This document shows positions 1-9,258 of a stretch of DNA of 55,847 nucleotides, piece after piece. Under the pieces are notes generated by a model. It was not told the origin of the DNA. It saw nothing but the letters and a program-made list of their open reading frames with translations, and did not search any database. Numbering within the stretch: the stretch's first letter is position 1; each line of letters starts with the position of its first letter. This DNA comes from a virus: positions 1 to 55,847 of IMG/VR virus record IMGVR_UViG_3300038301_000366. One strand, given 5' to 3'. Made by a program: the position numbers and the translations under genes.

Positions 1-783
1 GCAGATGGTGTTGACCCTGCGACTAGAGAGCATGATGTTTATTATACAAGATACAGAAGGGTTGTTGAGAAAGAGCTGATGTTCTCTAGTTCGACAGAGT
101 TTTTATTGGGAGGCACTCCGATTGAGAATTCTTTCCGAATAATAGAAGAACCTTCGGGTAGGTTTTTGCGTATTTCAGAGTATGTGCTTGAGGGGGCGAA
201 GGTTACACTCCTTGAAGAGCCTCCTAAAGCAGTGAAATTGAGGGCTTTATATACAGAGGAAATGACCCAATCCGGTCCCTTCAGAGTCAAACCTGCGGTT
301 TCTTACCGAGATATTATAAGTGGTGTGATTATCGCTTTTGGTCGTAGACTTCAAAAAGGGGATGAAGTAGCGATTATAGTCTCTGAAAAAAGAGAGTCCG
401 TTTCTCATGAATATGGGGGTCGTTGGGATGTCAGTGTGGACATTGATTTAATAACAAGAGATGTTCATTCTCAAGCAGACATTGCAGATCAGACGGCAGT
501 ATGGCTGTGGTCGAGTCTAAGACCAAAGTTGACTAACTTAGGTTTGGAAATTTCTGATGTTTCTTTAGGGGGTGAATCTGAAGAAGTTTATGATGATAAC
601 GGGGATGACTACTTTTACACGGCTAGTTTAAGTTTTTCTATTCAGGTGGATTGGTTCATTCATTTCCCCCTTGTGATTCCAATTCAGAGTATTTCTAAGC
701 AAGGAATACAGCTGACTTCGATCAACAGTCCTGTGACGGGATTAGGTAATCGAAGTGCTGATTTAGTTCAAAGGCTTTTATAG
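1..783 (+). CDS. Virion structural protein upstream of the sheath, 5' end outside the window (possible tail completion/terminator protein)
   Basis: The reading frame is open from the first base, with 26 codons before the first ATG at position 79, so the gene starts upstream of the window. The visible 260 residues have no transmembrane segment or signal peptide and alternate short strands with acidic turns. The C-terminal half (an amphipathic stretch with WLWSSLRPKL, then a long strand pair ending near WFIHFP) resembles the general build of small tail-terminator or neck proteins, but I see no diagnostic motif. Its place immediately before a zinc-ribbon protein and the tail sheath supports a neck or tail-end role. 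This is context-based inference; the protein family is not recognised with certainty. Confidence 0.55.
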   Translation, partial: ADGVDPATREHDVYYTRYRRVVEKELMFSSSTEFLLGGTPIENSFRIIEEPSGRFLRISEYVLEGAKVTLLEEPPKAVKLRALYTEEMTQSGPFRVKPAVSYRDIISGVIIAFGRRLQKGDEVAIIVSEKRESVSHEYGGRWDVSVDIDLITRDVHSQADIADQTAVWLWSSLRPKLTNLGLEISDVSLGGESEEVYDDNGDDYFYTASLSFSIQVDWFIHFPLVIPIQSISKQGIQLTSINSPVTGLGNRSADLVQRLL

Positions 784-825
784 TTATTCTATAAGAGCCT
801 AAGAATATAGTAGGAGGACTTCTTT

Positions 826-1251
826 ATGCCTATATTAAAGTTCCAATGTTCTTCTTGTGGTCTTTCCTCAAGAAAAAGAGTCGGCAAGCAAAAATCAGAA
901 ATAAAATGTGATTGCGGTATGCAAGCACAGGTTGTTCAGTGTGTTTCTGCTTCCGTTGGGTTTACCTCGAAAGTAGACCAAACCATGAAGGTTCAATCTT
1001 CAGGTGTAGATTCTTTTGACTTGGACTTTGATCGTGTCATCGGTGAAGACGCTCAACAGAAATGGGAGCAGATTTACCGTAGACGCAGAGATAAATGGGA
1101 CTTGATAGAGTCTCATAATGCTACAGGGAAAGACCTCATAAGAATGGATGATCAAACATATCAAGTCCTCCCTGAAATGGGAAACAATCTTCGCTCTAGC
1201 AGAGTCTCTGCTATGGATAATATTAAGTCTAGCTCTTCCACTAATCAATAG
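826..1251 (+). CDS. Small zinc-ribbon protein of the sheath operon
   Basis: A 141-residue protein with an N-terminal zinc ribbon: Cys8 and Cys11 (CSSC) pair with a later Cys-x-Cys (CDCG, near residues 28-31). The rest is polar and probably helical, with a Ser/Asn-rich end. A good ribosome site (AGGAGG) lies 8 bases before the ATG. The gene sits between the structural gene that ends at 783 and the sheath, with an 11-base gap to the latter, so all three are likely co-transcribed. The ribbon is a different version of the FmdB-like ribbons at 14990 and 16605. Role unknown; it may be a virion or assembly protein. Confidence 0.7.
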   Translation: MPILKFQCSSCGLSSRKRVGKQKSEIKCDCGMQAQVVQCVSASVGFTSKVDQTMKVQSSGVDSFDLDFDRVIGEDAQQKWEQIYRRRRDKWDLIESHNATGKDLIRMDDQTYQVLPEMGNNLRSSRVSAMDNIKSSSSTNQ

Positions 1252-1262
1252 GAGAAACAATT

Positions 1263-4200
1263 ATGGCTATTAGAGGCGGTTACGCACCACCAGGAGTTTA
1301 TACAGAGACAGTATTTGAGTCTCCTACTCCACAGAATAACTTTTCGGGGAGAATCCCCCTTCTGATCGGTTCAGGTACTGAGACTTTTGCACAAAACGGT
1401 TTAAGTTTAGTGCGAGGGTCTTCTTCGATCATAGATCAACAAATGGTAGAAGAAGACGCTACAGGTAGAGTTGTTCTTTCTCAGAATCCAAATAGCACTT
1501 ATAACTTAGGGGCTTTTGACGGAACTACTGCACAAGTAAGAACTCGTCAATTTCCTATCGTTACAGGTGATGGTACAGGGACGACAACTAAAACTGCTTC
1601 TTCTGTCTCGGCTACGATTAACGGAAGTGCTGTGGTTGTTCTTGCCGTTAATGGGAAAGATGGCTTAGTCACTCTTTCTCAAGCCCCTAAAGAGGGTGAT
1701 GATGTAAGATTGACTTACTTCTTTAACCGTACTGATGTCCTCGTAGACTCTGAAGATGTTTCAGATCAAGTATCTGATGACCTTTCAGAGCTTTACGGAA
1801 CAGCAGGGACTATGGAGGTTAAAGCCGCTTCTCGTAGCTTTATCATTACTGTTGACGGAACTGTGGGGATTATAGAAATCCCACTTAAACCCTCTAATGT
1901 TACGAGAGAAAACCACTTAAGTGTTATTGTCGGAAAGATTAACTCTTCAAACATTGGTACTCTTGTGGCAAGCACTTATGTTGACCACAAAGGCTCGACT
2001 AACCTCAAGTTGGTTGCTGACGGTTCTATTAAGATTGGTGCAGGTTCTTCAAATGAAGTTCTTGGTGTGTTCAACACTCAAAAAGGGTCAGAAAGAAACT
2101 CCGTTTTCTACTCCGATCAAGCTCCGATTGTTGATGGGACTAATGGCGGTAAAGCTACTTCAGAAGTATCTGACGTTACTGTTACTGTAGACTTAGTTCC
2201 TGTAACCCCTACTTCTTTAGATCCAACAACAGGTGCGATTACTCTATCAGAGCCTCCAAAAGTTGGTCAGAAAGTAGCTATCTCTTATTACTTCAACAGC
2301 TTTGTAGATAACTTTGATTATCTGCCTGCAAGAGATGTGGTTTCTGTTGATCGAGTTGCTATCGCCCCTGAAGATACTGTGGGTCCTGCGGGGCTTTTTA
2401 GTGAAGGTGAGAGTTGGGTTCTTAAAGATGACAAACTCTATTGGGGTACTTTTGCTTCTGCCTCTTCGGGTCTAGTTCAGAATGGAGATGTTTCTTTTGG
2501 TACTACCCAAATTACAACTTCTCTACGAGACGAAAGAGTATACCTCAGTGAGTGTTCTGCTTTTGTGGACAATACAGGTAAAATCTTACCTAATGTCTTT
2601 AAGCTAGCTCACCAACCCACTGACGGTACAGGCACAGGCACTTCTACTTACAACTCAACGAAGGTTATCGTTAGAGTCGGTTGGAATATCTCAGACGCTT
2701 TGGCGAATGACGTTGCTGAAGTAGTTCGAGTCAACCCTTCAAACTCTACGGTTACTCTGAGTCAGCCTGTTCCTTACGGTCAGAAAGTGTTTGCGACTTT
2801 CTACTACAATAACATCCAAGATCAATACTCGATTGCAAGTGGAGGTTATGATCTTACTGTTGCTTCAGTTGGTGGATCGAATGTTGGTACTTATACCGTA
2901 TCAAAGGCGAACCTACCTCTTTATGGAGCAACCTTTGAGGGTAAAGGCACTGACCTTTCTCTTACTACTCTGAACTTCCCATCGGGAGCAGAGACAAGAT
3001 CAGACGCTATTTTAGGTAGCGGTAAAGCTGTAGAAGAAGACATCACAGTTCAGATTGAGAACTTTGAAGCAACACCTGCTATGTTCTTCACACCTAACCC
3101 TGCTCCTTATGTGTTTATCCAAGGTGAATCTGACACTATTAAGATCACTGTTGATAATAACGCAGAGCAAAGTGTTATTTTGACTGATCCAACAGGTCTT
3201 ACAAAGGGTAGAGGATTGCTTACTTATCATGTAAGTGAACCACTTCCTTATACTGCTTCTTCAGATAATACTGACTTGGGTTCGATCAATGGAAACATCT
3301 TCTTAAAGATCGACAATGTAGATATTACAGTTGAGACAGGTGCTATCGCCACAGCGACTGCTTCTGAGATTGCTGATGCGATCAATACAGATGTAAATGG
3401 TGTTGGTGCTAAGTATTATGCGATGACTCCGATGAGTGCTTTGGACTTAACACAAGGTAAACACACTCATCTTACAATTAGATACAGAGGTATAAATGGA
3501 GCTGACGCTCTTAGTGAGAATGTTAAAACCATTACTATTGGTTCAATTGCTTATCCTTCAGCTTCTGATATTGCTTCAGCTCTTCAGACTCAAATTGATG
3601 ACGTTGCTAATTTCAATGGGGATATTGATATTAATGTTTCTTCTGAAGATGGGTTTCTTGTTTTTAGTCTTGATGGACTACTTGCAGGAGATGTTCAAGG
3701 ATACCTTGAGTTCCTTTCCATTGACAAAGGAAATAATGACGCCGCATTAGGTGATCTAAACTTTGGTTTGATTGCAGGTATCGACACTGATGTTGCTGAT
3801 GGATCTCAGACTAAGTTTGGTATTCTTCCTGTTGCGTTTGCTGTCTCTACAGATATTGATGGTGCAGGAAGCAATTCTGTTAAAGATCGTTTGATCTTCA
3901 GAAACAGAACTCGTATTGGGGCTGACTACTTCCCTCCCATTCAGTTGGGTCTTGAAGTTATTGGTGGCTCTATTTTGACTGAGTGTGGTCTTTCATCTAC
4001 TGAGGTTAAAGCTGTAAGAACTGCGGTTGTAGAAGCTCCAACTCTTCTTATAAGAGCAGGTTGGGGTGATCAGTCATCTACGACAGGTAGTCCTAAAGTA
4101 ACTTTCTACAATGGTGATAACACAAGCTTCGCTCAAAACAGCACTTTGAATCTTAACTTCTCAGGTGTTTCTAAGTCTGTAACCTTTACCTCTTCAGCAG

Positions 4201-6107
4201 GAGGTACGGGAGCTGACTTATTTAATGATGGTGCTAAAGCTACGGCAGGTACTGTTGTTAAACAATTGGGGGATGCTCTTGCAGGTGTTGCTACTGTAAG
4301 CATTGAAGGTTCTAATCTCAGGATTGTCTCTACAAGCAAAACTGAAGATGACTTCATTACTGTTGAAGAAGGTACAGCAAATGAATTACTTGGTTTGACT
4401 GAGGACTTCACCACAGTCTCTACTCTTGTAAATGCGGAAGCTCTTTCTTCTGCCTTCATGCAGAACGCACCTACTACTTTAACTAGCTTGTTGTTGAGTC
4501 TTCCGTTTACTCACAATGGAGCAGGTTCTTATTCTAACACTGCGATTTCTTTTGTTAAGAAAGACGCTACAGGTAAGAGCTATGTTGGTTTTGAGAGCTT
4601 GACTGTTGGTTTGAGTTCTTCTCTTACGTTTGGTAATGGAAATGCTGTTAGCACCCATACAACTCGTTTGGGTATTAAGAATGGTGACACCTCTGTGGGT
4701 GAAGCTCCTTATCAGGGCTTCTTTGTTACTTCTTCTAACTCAGCAGGTACAGGTTCATCAAACACTTCGACTCTGAATGACGGAACGGGTGTTGATGGTG
4801 TGGTTGGTCAAACTTACATTGACTCAGTTACAGGCTTTAGCTTCACCTTACTTCCTCGTGCGGGGGGTCAAGCTTATTCTACGGGATCAAACTCGACTCT
4901 TTCTTTCAAGGTGTCTAAGACTCTGACCACTAATGCAAACATTCCTGTTACTTCGATTGCAGGTGTTAGCCTTACAGTAGCGAACACAGTGGGTACTCAG
5001 ATTGGTGATACCGCTTTGGTTGAGACTTTCCATCATCTCGGTAACGAGCCTTCTTTGGGTGAGCCTTACTATGTAAATATCACTCGTAAGAAGAGTGCCT
5101 TTAATACGGGTATCTTCACTCGCCTTGCTGATGTAACAGCTACTTACGGACCTGTTAGTACAGATAACCCTCTTTCTCTTGGTGCTTACTTCGCTTTCTT
5201 AAATGGAGCGAATACGATTGCACTTAAGCAGATTTCTTTGAGTGACGGTCAAACTGAGCCTACAGTAGCTCAGATGATTCAAGCTTTGAAAGACGTAGAG
5301 GGTGAGATCAGCCCTGGACTTTCTCCCTCTGTTATCGTTCCTTTGATCCCTGCTAGTACAGAGCTTCTCGCTGATGTTTCTTTACACTGTGATTTGCAAT
5401 CTAGCTTAAGATTCAGATCAGAAAGAACAGCCATCTTGGGTGTACCCGCAGGGACTTCACCTGCACAAGTTTCTACATTGGCTAGAAATGTAAAGAACAC
5501 TCGTGTTCGTCTGATTTACCCTGACATTGTAAGTATTACTCTTACGAACAATGTGGGAGCTTCTGTCAATACTATCGTTGATAGTCGTTATCTTGCTGTC
5601 GCAATGGCTTGTGCCACTACTTCAGCTACGATTGATGAAGCGACACCTTGGACTAACAGAACGATTGTAGGGTTCAATGGCCTCCTAAGAACACTTGACG
5701 CTGTTGACGCTAACCAAACTGCTTCGGCAGGTGTTACGATCCTTCAGCAACAAGGTTCTGTTCTTAATGTGCGTCAAGGATTGACTACTGATGTTAGTTC
5801 TATTTTGACCAAGACTCCGACTGTGATTCAGATTGCAGACGCAGTTCATCTTCGAGCGAGAAATCTCTTGAATGGATACATTGGCGAGAAGTATCTCCCA
5901 AGTATTGTTGGTCAGATTGAAGGTCGTGTGAATCAGATGTTCAAGGATCTTGTGAAACAGCAGATTATTGACTCTTATACAGGTCTTTCAGTGTCTCGTG
6001 ATCCCGAAGATCCTACAGGGCTTCTTGTAGAGGTATTCTACAAGCCGATCTTCCCACTTCTTTACATTCAGTTTACCTTTAACTTAAGAAGTTCGATTGA
6101 CGCTTAG
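1263..6107 (+). CDS. Tail sheath protein, unusually long
   Basis: This encodes the contractile sheath subunit that surrounds the tail tube. The N terminus (GGYAPPGVYTET) is the classic sheath start. The last 130 residues form the conserved C-terminal domain: a long helix with ARNLLNGYIGEKYLPS, then a strand pair ending in FPLLYIQFTFNLRSS. At 1614 residues it is more than twice the size of most sheath proteins (about 400-700). The extra mass is Ser/Thr/Gly-rich beta material, including at least three related modules near residues 108-158, 300-350 and 459-522 that share a VTLS-(Q/E)-P-P-x-G-x-x-V-x-(I/F)-x-Y-(Y/F)-(F/Y)-N pattern. These are probably surface domains inserted in the sheath. Ribosome site AGGAG. 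Its stop overlaps the stop of the convergent thymidine kinase by 4 bases. Confidence 0.93.
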   Translation: MAIRGGYAPPGVYTETVFESPTPQNNFSGRIPLLIGSGTETFAQNGLSLVRGSSSIIDQQMVEEDATGRVVLSQNPNSTYNLGAFDGTTAQVRTRQFPIVTGDGTGTTTKTASSVSATINGSAVVVLAVNGKDGLVTLSQAPKEGDDVRLTYFFNRTDVLVDSEDVSDQVSDDLSELYGTAGTMEVKAASRSFIITVDGTVGIIEIPLKPSNVTRENHLSVIVGKINSSNIGTLVASTYVDHKGSTNLKLVADGSIKIGAGSSNEVLGVFNTQKGSERNSVFYSDQAPIVDGTNGGKATSEVSDVTVTVDLVPVTPTSLDPTTGAITLSEPPKVGQKVAISYYFNSFVDNFDYLPARDVVSVDRVAIAPEDTVGPAGLFSEGESWVLKDDKLYWGTFASASSGLVQNGDVSFGTTQITTSLRDERVYLSECSAFVDNTGKILPNVFKLAHQPTDGTGTGTSTYNSTKVIVRVGWNISDALANDVAEVVRVNPSNSTVTLSQPVPYGQKVFATFYYNNIQDQYSIASGGYDLTVASVGGSNVGTYTVSKANLPLYGATFEGKGTDLSLTTLNFPSGAETRSDAILGSGKAVEEDITVQIENFEATPAMFFTPNPAPYVFIQGESDTIKITVDNNAEQSVILTDPTGLTKGRGLLTYHVSEPLPYTASSDNTDLGSINGNIFLKIDNVDITVETGAIATATASEIADAINTDVNGVGAKYYAMTPMSALDLTQGKHTHLTIRYRGINGADALSENVKTITIGSIAYPSASDIASALQTQIDDVANFNGDIDINVSSEDGFLVFSLDGLLAGDVQGYLEFLSIDKGNNDAALGDLNFGLIAGIDTDVADGSQTKFGILPVAFAVSTDIDGAGSNSVKDRLIFRNRTRIGADYFPPIQLGLEVIGGSILTECGLSSTEVKAVRTAVVEAPTLLIRAGWGDQSSTTGSPKVTFYNGDNTSFAQNSTLNLNFSGVSKSVTFTSSAGGTGADLFNDGAKATAGTVVKQLGDALAGVATVSIEGSNLRIVSTSKTEDDFITVEEGTANELLGLTEDFTTVSTLVNAEALSSAFMQNAPTTLTSLLLSLPFTHNGAGSYSNTAISFVKKDATGKSYVGFESLTVGLSSSLTFGNGNAVSTHTTRLGIKNGDTSVGEAPYQGFFVTSSNSAGTGSSNTSTLNDGTGVDGVVGQTYIDSVTGFSFTLLPRAGGQAYSTGSNSTLSFKVSKTLTTNANIPVTSIAGVSLTVANTVGTQIGDTALVETFHHLGNEPSLGEPYYVNITRKKSAFNTGIFTRLADVTATYGPVSTDNPLSLGAYFAFLNGANTIALKQISLSDGQTEPTVAQMIQALKDVEGEISPGLSPSVIVPLIPASTELLADVSLHCDLQSSLRFRSERTAILGVPAGTSPAQVSTLARNVKNTRVRLIYPDIVSITLTNNVGASVNTIVDSRYLAVAMACATTSATIDEATPWTNRTIVGFNGLLRTLDAVDANQTASAGVTILQQQGSVLNVRQGLTTDVSSILTKTPTVIQIADAVHLRARNLLNGYIGEKYLPSIVGQIEGRVNQMFKDLVKQQIIDSYTGLSVSRDPEDPTGLLVEVFYKPIFPLLYIQFTFNLRSSIDA

Positions 6108-6685
6108 TCCTTGTGATTTTGACTGAGGTTGAAGTCAGCTCTTGTAAGGGGTACATAATGAAACCCTGCATCAACTGACTCACCCTCAGTAATACGCCCT
6201 CCGCTTTCGTCCACCTTTGCATTGAAGATGGCTTTCTCCCCTCCAATCGCAAAGGTGGCGATTTCTTCTATTTTGTCAGCCCATGCCATTAAGAATGTAG
6301 CTCCCTCAAATGGGTTTCCTTTAAAGTCTGTCCGTAAACCATAGGCAAAGACAGGGACTCCAATTTGATCTGCGACCACAGTGAGTTTAAGCACTTGTTC
6401 TTTCGTTAAGAACTGAGCTTCGTCTACAAAAACAACGTCAACTGAGACACTGTTTTTGATAGTGTCCTGTAGGACGATCTCAGCAGGGTTAGAACTTTTA
6501 GAAAGAGGAGTAGCTTCATGGGTAAACCCAATCCTTGAAGCTACTTGAGATGATCCATCTCTTTTTTGAGAAACATCAGGGACAAGGATCAGGAACTTCA
6601 TTCCTCTTTCTGAACAAGAATGGGCTCTCATCAAGAGGTTTGCTGACTTCCCTGCGTTTACGGTTGAATAAATAAAAGTTAACAT
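6104..6685 (-). CDS. tdk: Thymidine kinase, TK1 type, lacking the zinc ligands
   Basis: Phosphorylates thymidine to dTMP in the salvage route, probably to feed phage DNA synthesis. The 193 residues hold a P-loop (TVNAGKS, residues 8-14), the catalytic DEAQF motif (88-92, Glu89 the likely base) and the lasso region near residues 145-180. In TK1 enzymes four Cys/His residues hold a structural zinc. Lined up by eye with the E. coli enzyme, all four are replaced here (Phe145, Gly148, Thr181, Asp184) although the flanking residues match well. Start has AAGGAAG 4 bases upstream, inside the end of the sigma-like gene (7-base overlap), so the two are a minus-strand operon. The P-loop begins with Ser-Thr-Val in place of the usual Gly-Pro-Met. 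Confidence 0.9.
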   Translation of the reverse strand: MLTFIYSTVNAGKSANLLMRAHSCSERGMKFLILVPDVSQKRDGSSQVASRIGFTHEATPLSKSSNPAEIVLQDTIKNSVSVDVVFVDEAQFLTKEQVLKLTVVADQIGVPVFAYGLRTDFKGNPFEGATFLMAWADKIEEIATFAIGGEKAIFNAKVDESGGRITEGESVDAGFHYVPLTRADFNLSQNHKD

Positions 6686-7353
6686 CGACTTCCTTTTGTG
6701 TATGGCTCTAAAGTCTTTCTTATATCTTTGATGTATTTATTTACCTTTCGAGTGTCCATTTTTCTACGTCTTGAGATATGACTTATTTTATGTCCATCAA
6801 GAAGGTCGTCATAGATATCAACTAACTCTTCTTTTAATAATCCTCTCAACTCTGAAAGTAGGATTCTTTCATTTATTTCACCCTCCACAACATCCTTCGG
6901 AATGTTGAGCGTATACACATCTTCTGCTGATTTCTCTTTCCCGAAAATCTCTCTTTGGGCTCTCTTTCTAGCTTTATTTATATAGTTGATTGTTACGCAC
7001 CTTGATACCATAACAACATAAGTGCTAAAGGCAGACTTTTTTTCATCATAAGGGCATTTACCTTTATTTCTTATAAGAATCCCTTTGTATACTTCCTGTA
7101 GCACATCTTCAGGGTCGCAGTTATTGATGTAGCACAGATTCAAGCAGTGCTTTCTAAACAGCTTTTTAACTTCAAGATGTTTTTTGGTGAGGTCTATCCC
7201 TTTTCGGGCGTTTTTTACTTTTAACTTTTTAGGCTTTCTTCCTTCCTTCTTCTTAGGTTGTGTGAAAGAGAAAGTAGAAAGTTCTAAAACACCTATTTGC
7301 CATTTTTTTAAACGACTCGTGTTTTTAATCTGATATATGATCATAGACATCAT
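6679..7353 (-). CDS. Sigma-70-family (ECF-like) sigma factor
   Basis: A 224-residue basic protein with the layout of a small two-domain sigma factor. Residues about 65-131 look like region 2: PEDVLQEVYKGIL, then AFSTYVVMVSRCVTINYINK, the pattern in which ECF sigmas recognise the -10 element. Residues about 165-220 look like region 4, a helix-turn-helix with a variable spacer before it. The first 60 residues are Lys-rich and unlike a usual sigma. It could redirect host RNA polymerase to phage promoters, probably late ones; that is inference. No good ribosome site precedes the first ATG, and Met4 (MIIYQ) is a plausible alternative start. It is divergent from the gene starting at 7409. Confidence 0.7.
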   Translation of the reverse strand: MMSMIIYQIKNTSRLKKWQIGVLELSTFSFTQPKKKEGRKPKKLKVKNARKGIDLTKKHLEVKKLFRKHCLNLCYINNCDPEDVLQEVYKGILIRNKGKCPYDEKKSAFSTYVVMVSRCVTINYINKARKRAQREIFGKEKSAEDVYTLNIPKDVVEGEINERILLSELRGLLKEELVDIYDDLLDGHKISHISRRRKMDTRKVNKYIKDIRKTLEPYTKGSRC

Positions 7354-7408
7354 TTCTTGGTTTGGGGGGTGGTGTGGAAAAGTAAACTTACAAGAGAAAG
7401 GAAGTCAA

Positions 7409-8491
7409 GTGAGTATTAAACAAGTAATCAATCAAATCGAAGATCTTGAAGGTAGATCAATTCTAAAATCAAAGGTTTTTATTGATCAATATGGTTGGGG
7501 TAAACTCAAGGAGACACTTGACCTTTACATTAAAGGTTTAAGTTTTGGGATTCCTGAAGATGAGCTTGAAAGCTTATTTAAGGTAGAAGAAAAAAATACA
7601 TCTGATTTAACAGATGCCTCGTCCGTAGAATCTTTCGTCACTTACCCTGAAGACTCTATAGAAGACTCTATAGAAGACTCTATAGAAGACCTTATAGACG
7701 TTATTAAAGAGGAAGAACCCGTTGACCAACCAACGCCACATTACTTCTTAAATAATGAGCTTATTCATAAGGCTTTGTATAGGTTGTCTGATGAAGGTGT
7801 TCTTTCTATTATGTCGAATCAGATCTGTGATTTAGCAGGGGTGGATCAGTCAAAGGGAAACCTTAAAAAGATTACACAAGGTCTTGAACAAGCAGGCTTT
7901 AAGTCTAAATATGCAAGCAATCCTTTGAAGTTTACTCGTACTAGGGCGAACTTACATGAAGTAGATTTAAATAACTTGACTGAGTGTTTAAATTCTTTAT
8001 GGAAATACCTTTCGGATCGAAGAGATAAGAACATCAAGTTGCCCATAAAGATTGAAGACTATCTTGATGGAACTGAAGGATCAGTCAAGTTAAAGAGAGA
8101 TAAAGAGGACTTATTCATCGCTGTCGGAGACGCTACCTATAATAACTATTTTGTTGAGTTAACTCGAATCTTAGAGAAGGTGTACGGGCATACTGACCAA
8201 CTTGTTGGGGGTGAGTGGGTTGAGAATACAGAGTTAAATAAGTACCTTCTTTCCGAGGCTCTTTTGAAAGCTTTCCCTTCAACCACTTTAAGAAGGACGG
8301 TCAAAAAAGAGTACCCTGAACTTGACAACTTTGAAGTGGAGGGTACTGTTCAGCACTTACGAGACTACTTAAATGACGTTCAAGTTAAAGTAGGTCTTTT
8401 AAATGATAATTGGTCTTCTATAGACACAGCAGTGTCAGGTTTCGTATATCTTGTTGTTATCATGTCTTTAAATTATCACATGAACCAATAA
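7409..8491 (+). CDS. Protein of unknown function with acidic 4-residue repeats
   Basis: I chose the GTG at 7409 because a clear AAAGGAAG ribosome site lies just before it; an in-frame ATG at 7337 would overlap the divergent sigma-like gene and has no such site. The 360-residue product has a helical N-terminal part, an acidic linker with tandem EDSI units (about residues 81-96 from this start), and a longer helical C-terminal domain with many Leu and Lys. No enzyme motif or membrane anchor is evident apart from a short hydrophobic stretch near the end (SGFVYLVVIMSL). The family is not recognised. It leads a plus-strand group with the transglycosylase and TOPRIM genes. Confidence 0.75.
   Translation: MSIKQVINQIEDLEGRSILKSKVFIDQYGWGKLKETLDLYIKGLSFGIPEDELESLFKVEEKNTSDLTDASSVESFVTYPEDSIEDSIEDSIEDLIDVIKEEEPVDQPTPHYFLNNELIHKALYRLSDEGVLSIMSNQICDLAGVDQSKGNLKKITQGLEQAGFKSKYASNPLKFTRTRANLHEVDLNNLTECLNSLWKYLSDRRDKNIKLPIKIEDYLDGTEGSVKLKRDKEDLFIAVGDATYNNYFVELTRILEKVYGHTDQLVGGEWVENTELNKYLLSEALLKAFPSTTLRRTVKKEYPELDNFEVEGTVQHLRDYLNDVQVKVGLLNDNWSSIDTAVSGFVYLVVIMSLNYHMNQ
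7649..7696 (+). repeat. Four tandem 12-bp units encoding EDSI repeats
   Basis: Units of GAAGACTCTATA run head to tail; the first three are exact and the fourth differs at two positions. They keep the reading frame and encode EDSI-EDSI-EDSI-EDLI in an acidic linker. Such repeats change copy number easily by slippage. Confidence 0.9.
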
Positions 8492-8508
8492 AGGAGAAAA
8501 ATTAAACA

Positions 8509-9258
8509 ATGATAAATCTTATTCTAATGTTATCACTTTCCTCGCAATGTTTTGTCGATCAAATGCAATGGGCAAGTAAAGTTGAAATCCTAAAGCCCTT
8601 TAGCTTTCTTGTGTCCACAAGAGGGGCAAACAAAAAGTTCCTTAAAAAGCTCTATACATTAGCCGAGAAGAAGAACGATAAGATTGATTCAAGATACTTC
8701 GCTCTCGCTTGGATGGAGAGTCGTCTACGCCCCTTCCCACATTCAGGAGATAAAGGAGAAGCGTGTGGGATTTACCAAATCCATGCCCGTCATTCTTACC
8801 CCCTGTTCCGTAGGAGAAAAGGTTATGTTGGTTGGAATGCGAAAGAAAACAAAAGGCTCGTCAGGAAAGAGTGTGCTAAGTTAAGAGGAGTTACCTACTC
8901 TGTAGACACTCTTTCTAGGTTAATAAAAATCCATGACCGAAAAAAAGTTCCTCCCTGCCACCACAACAGTGGGGTTTATGGGAAGTGTAACTCTTGGTAT
9001 GAGGAAAGACTTGGTTTTTGGATGTTTTATTTTGAAGCTAGTAAAGTAATATGTGATGAAAGGATACAAAACGCTATGGCTATGATGAGAACAGGATCAC
9101 CCGTCCCCACTGCACCCACAGATAAGATTCAAGGCTACTTGGATAATATGAATGGGAAAGAACCTCAAAAGAAAGACGATGAGGTTTATATGTCAGGTTA
9201 TGAGCTTGCGAATAAAGTTAAGAAGGGAGAGGAGGAAGCTCCTTCATGGGCAGTGTAG
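8509..9258 (+). CDS. Lytic transglycosylase, SLT family, with N-terminal hydrophobic segment
   Basis: Cleaves the glycan strand of peptidoglycan. The SLT signature is clear: ALAWMESRLRP with catalytic Glu70, then GEACGIYQIHARHSYP (residues about 83-98, the GxxQ motif), and later a HHNSGVYGKCNSW stretch that corresponds to the conserved Tyr/Asn region of the fold. The first 16 residues (MINLILMLSLSSQCF) are hydrophobic and may be a signal peptide or signal anchor, which would let the enzyme reach the periplasm; the region is short and has no positive charge, so this is uncertain. It could serve in lysis or in entry. It overlaps the TOPRIM gene by 13 bases. Ribosome site GGAG. Confidence 0.85.
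   Translation: MINLILMLSLSSQCFVDQMQWASKVEILKPFSFLVSTRGANKKFLKKLYTLAEKKNDKIDSRYFALAWMESRLRPFPHSGDKGEACGIYQIHARHSYPLFRRRKGYVGWNAKENKRLVRKECAKLRGVTYSVDTLSRLIKIHDRKKVPPCHHNSGVYGKCNSWYEERLGFWMFYFEASKVICDERIQNAMAMMRTGSPVPTAPTDKIQGYLDNMNGKEPQKKDDEVYMSGYELANKVKKGEEEAPSWAV

Noticed and set aside
1921-2190. Several 60-110 codon ORFs inside the sheath gene on both strands
   Set aside because: They follow the codon phase of the sheath gene and lack ribosome sites; shadows.
7337-7408. Upstream extension of the gene at 7409 to an ATG at 7337
   Set aside because: It overlaps the divergent sigma-like gene and has no ribosome site, whereas GTG at 7409 has AAAGGAAG.
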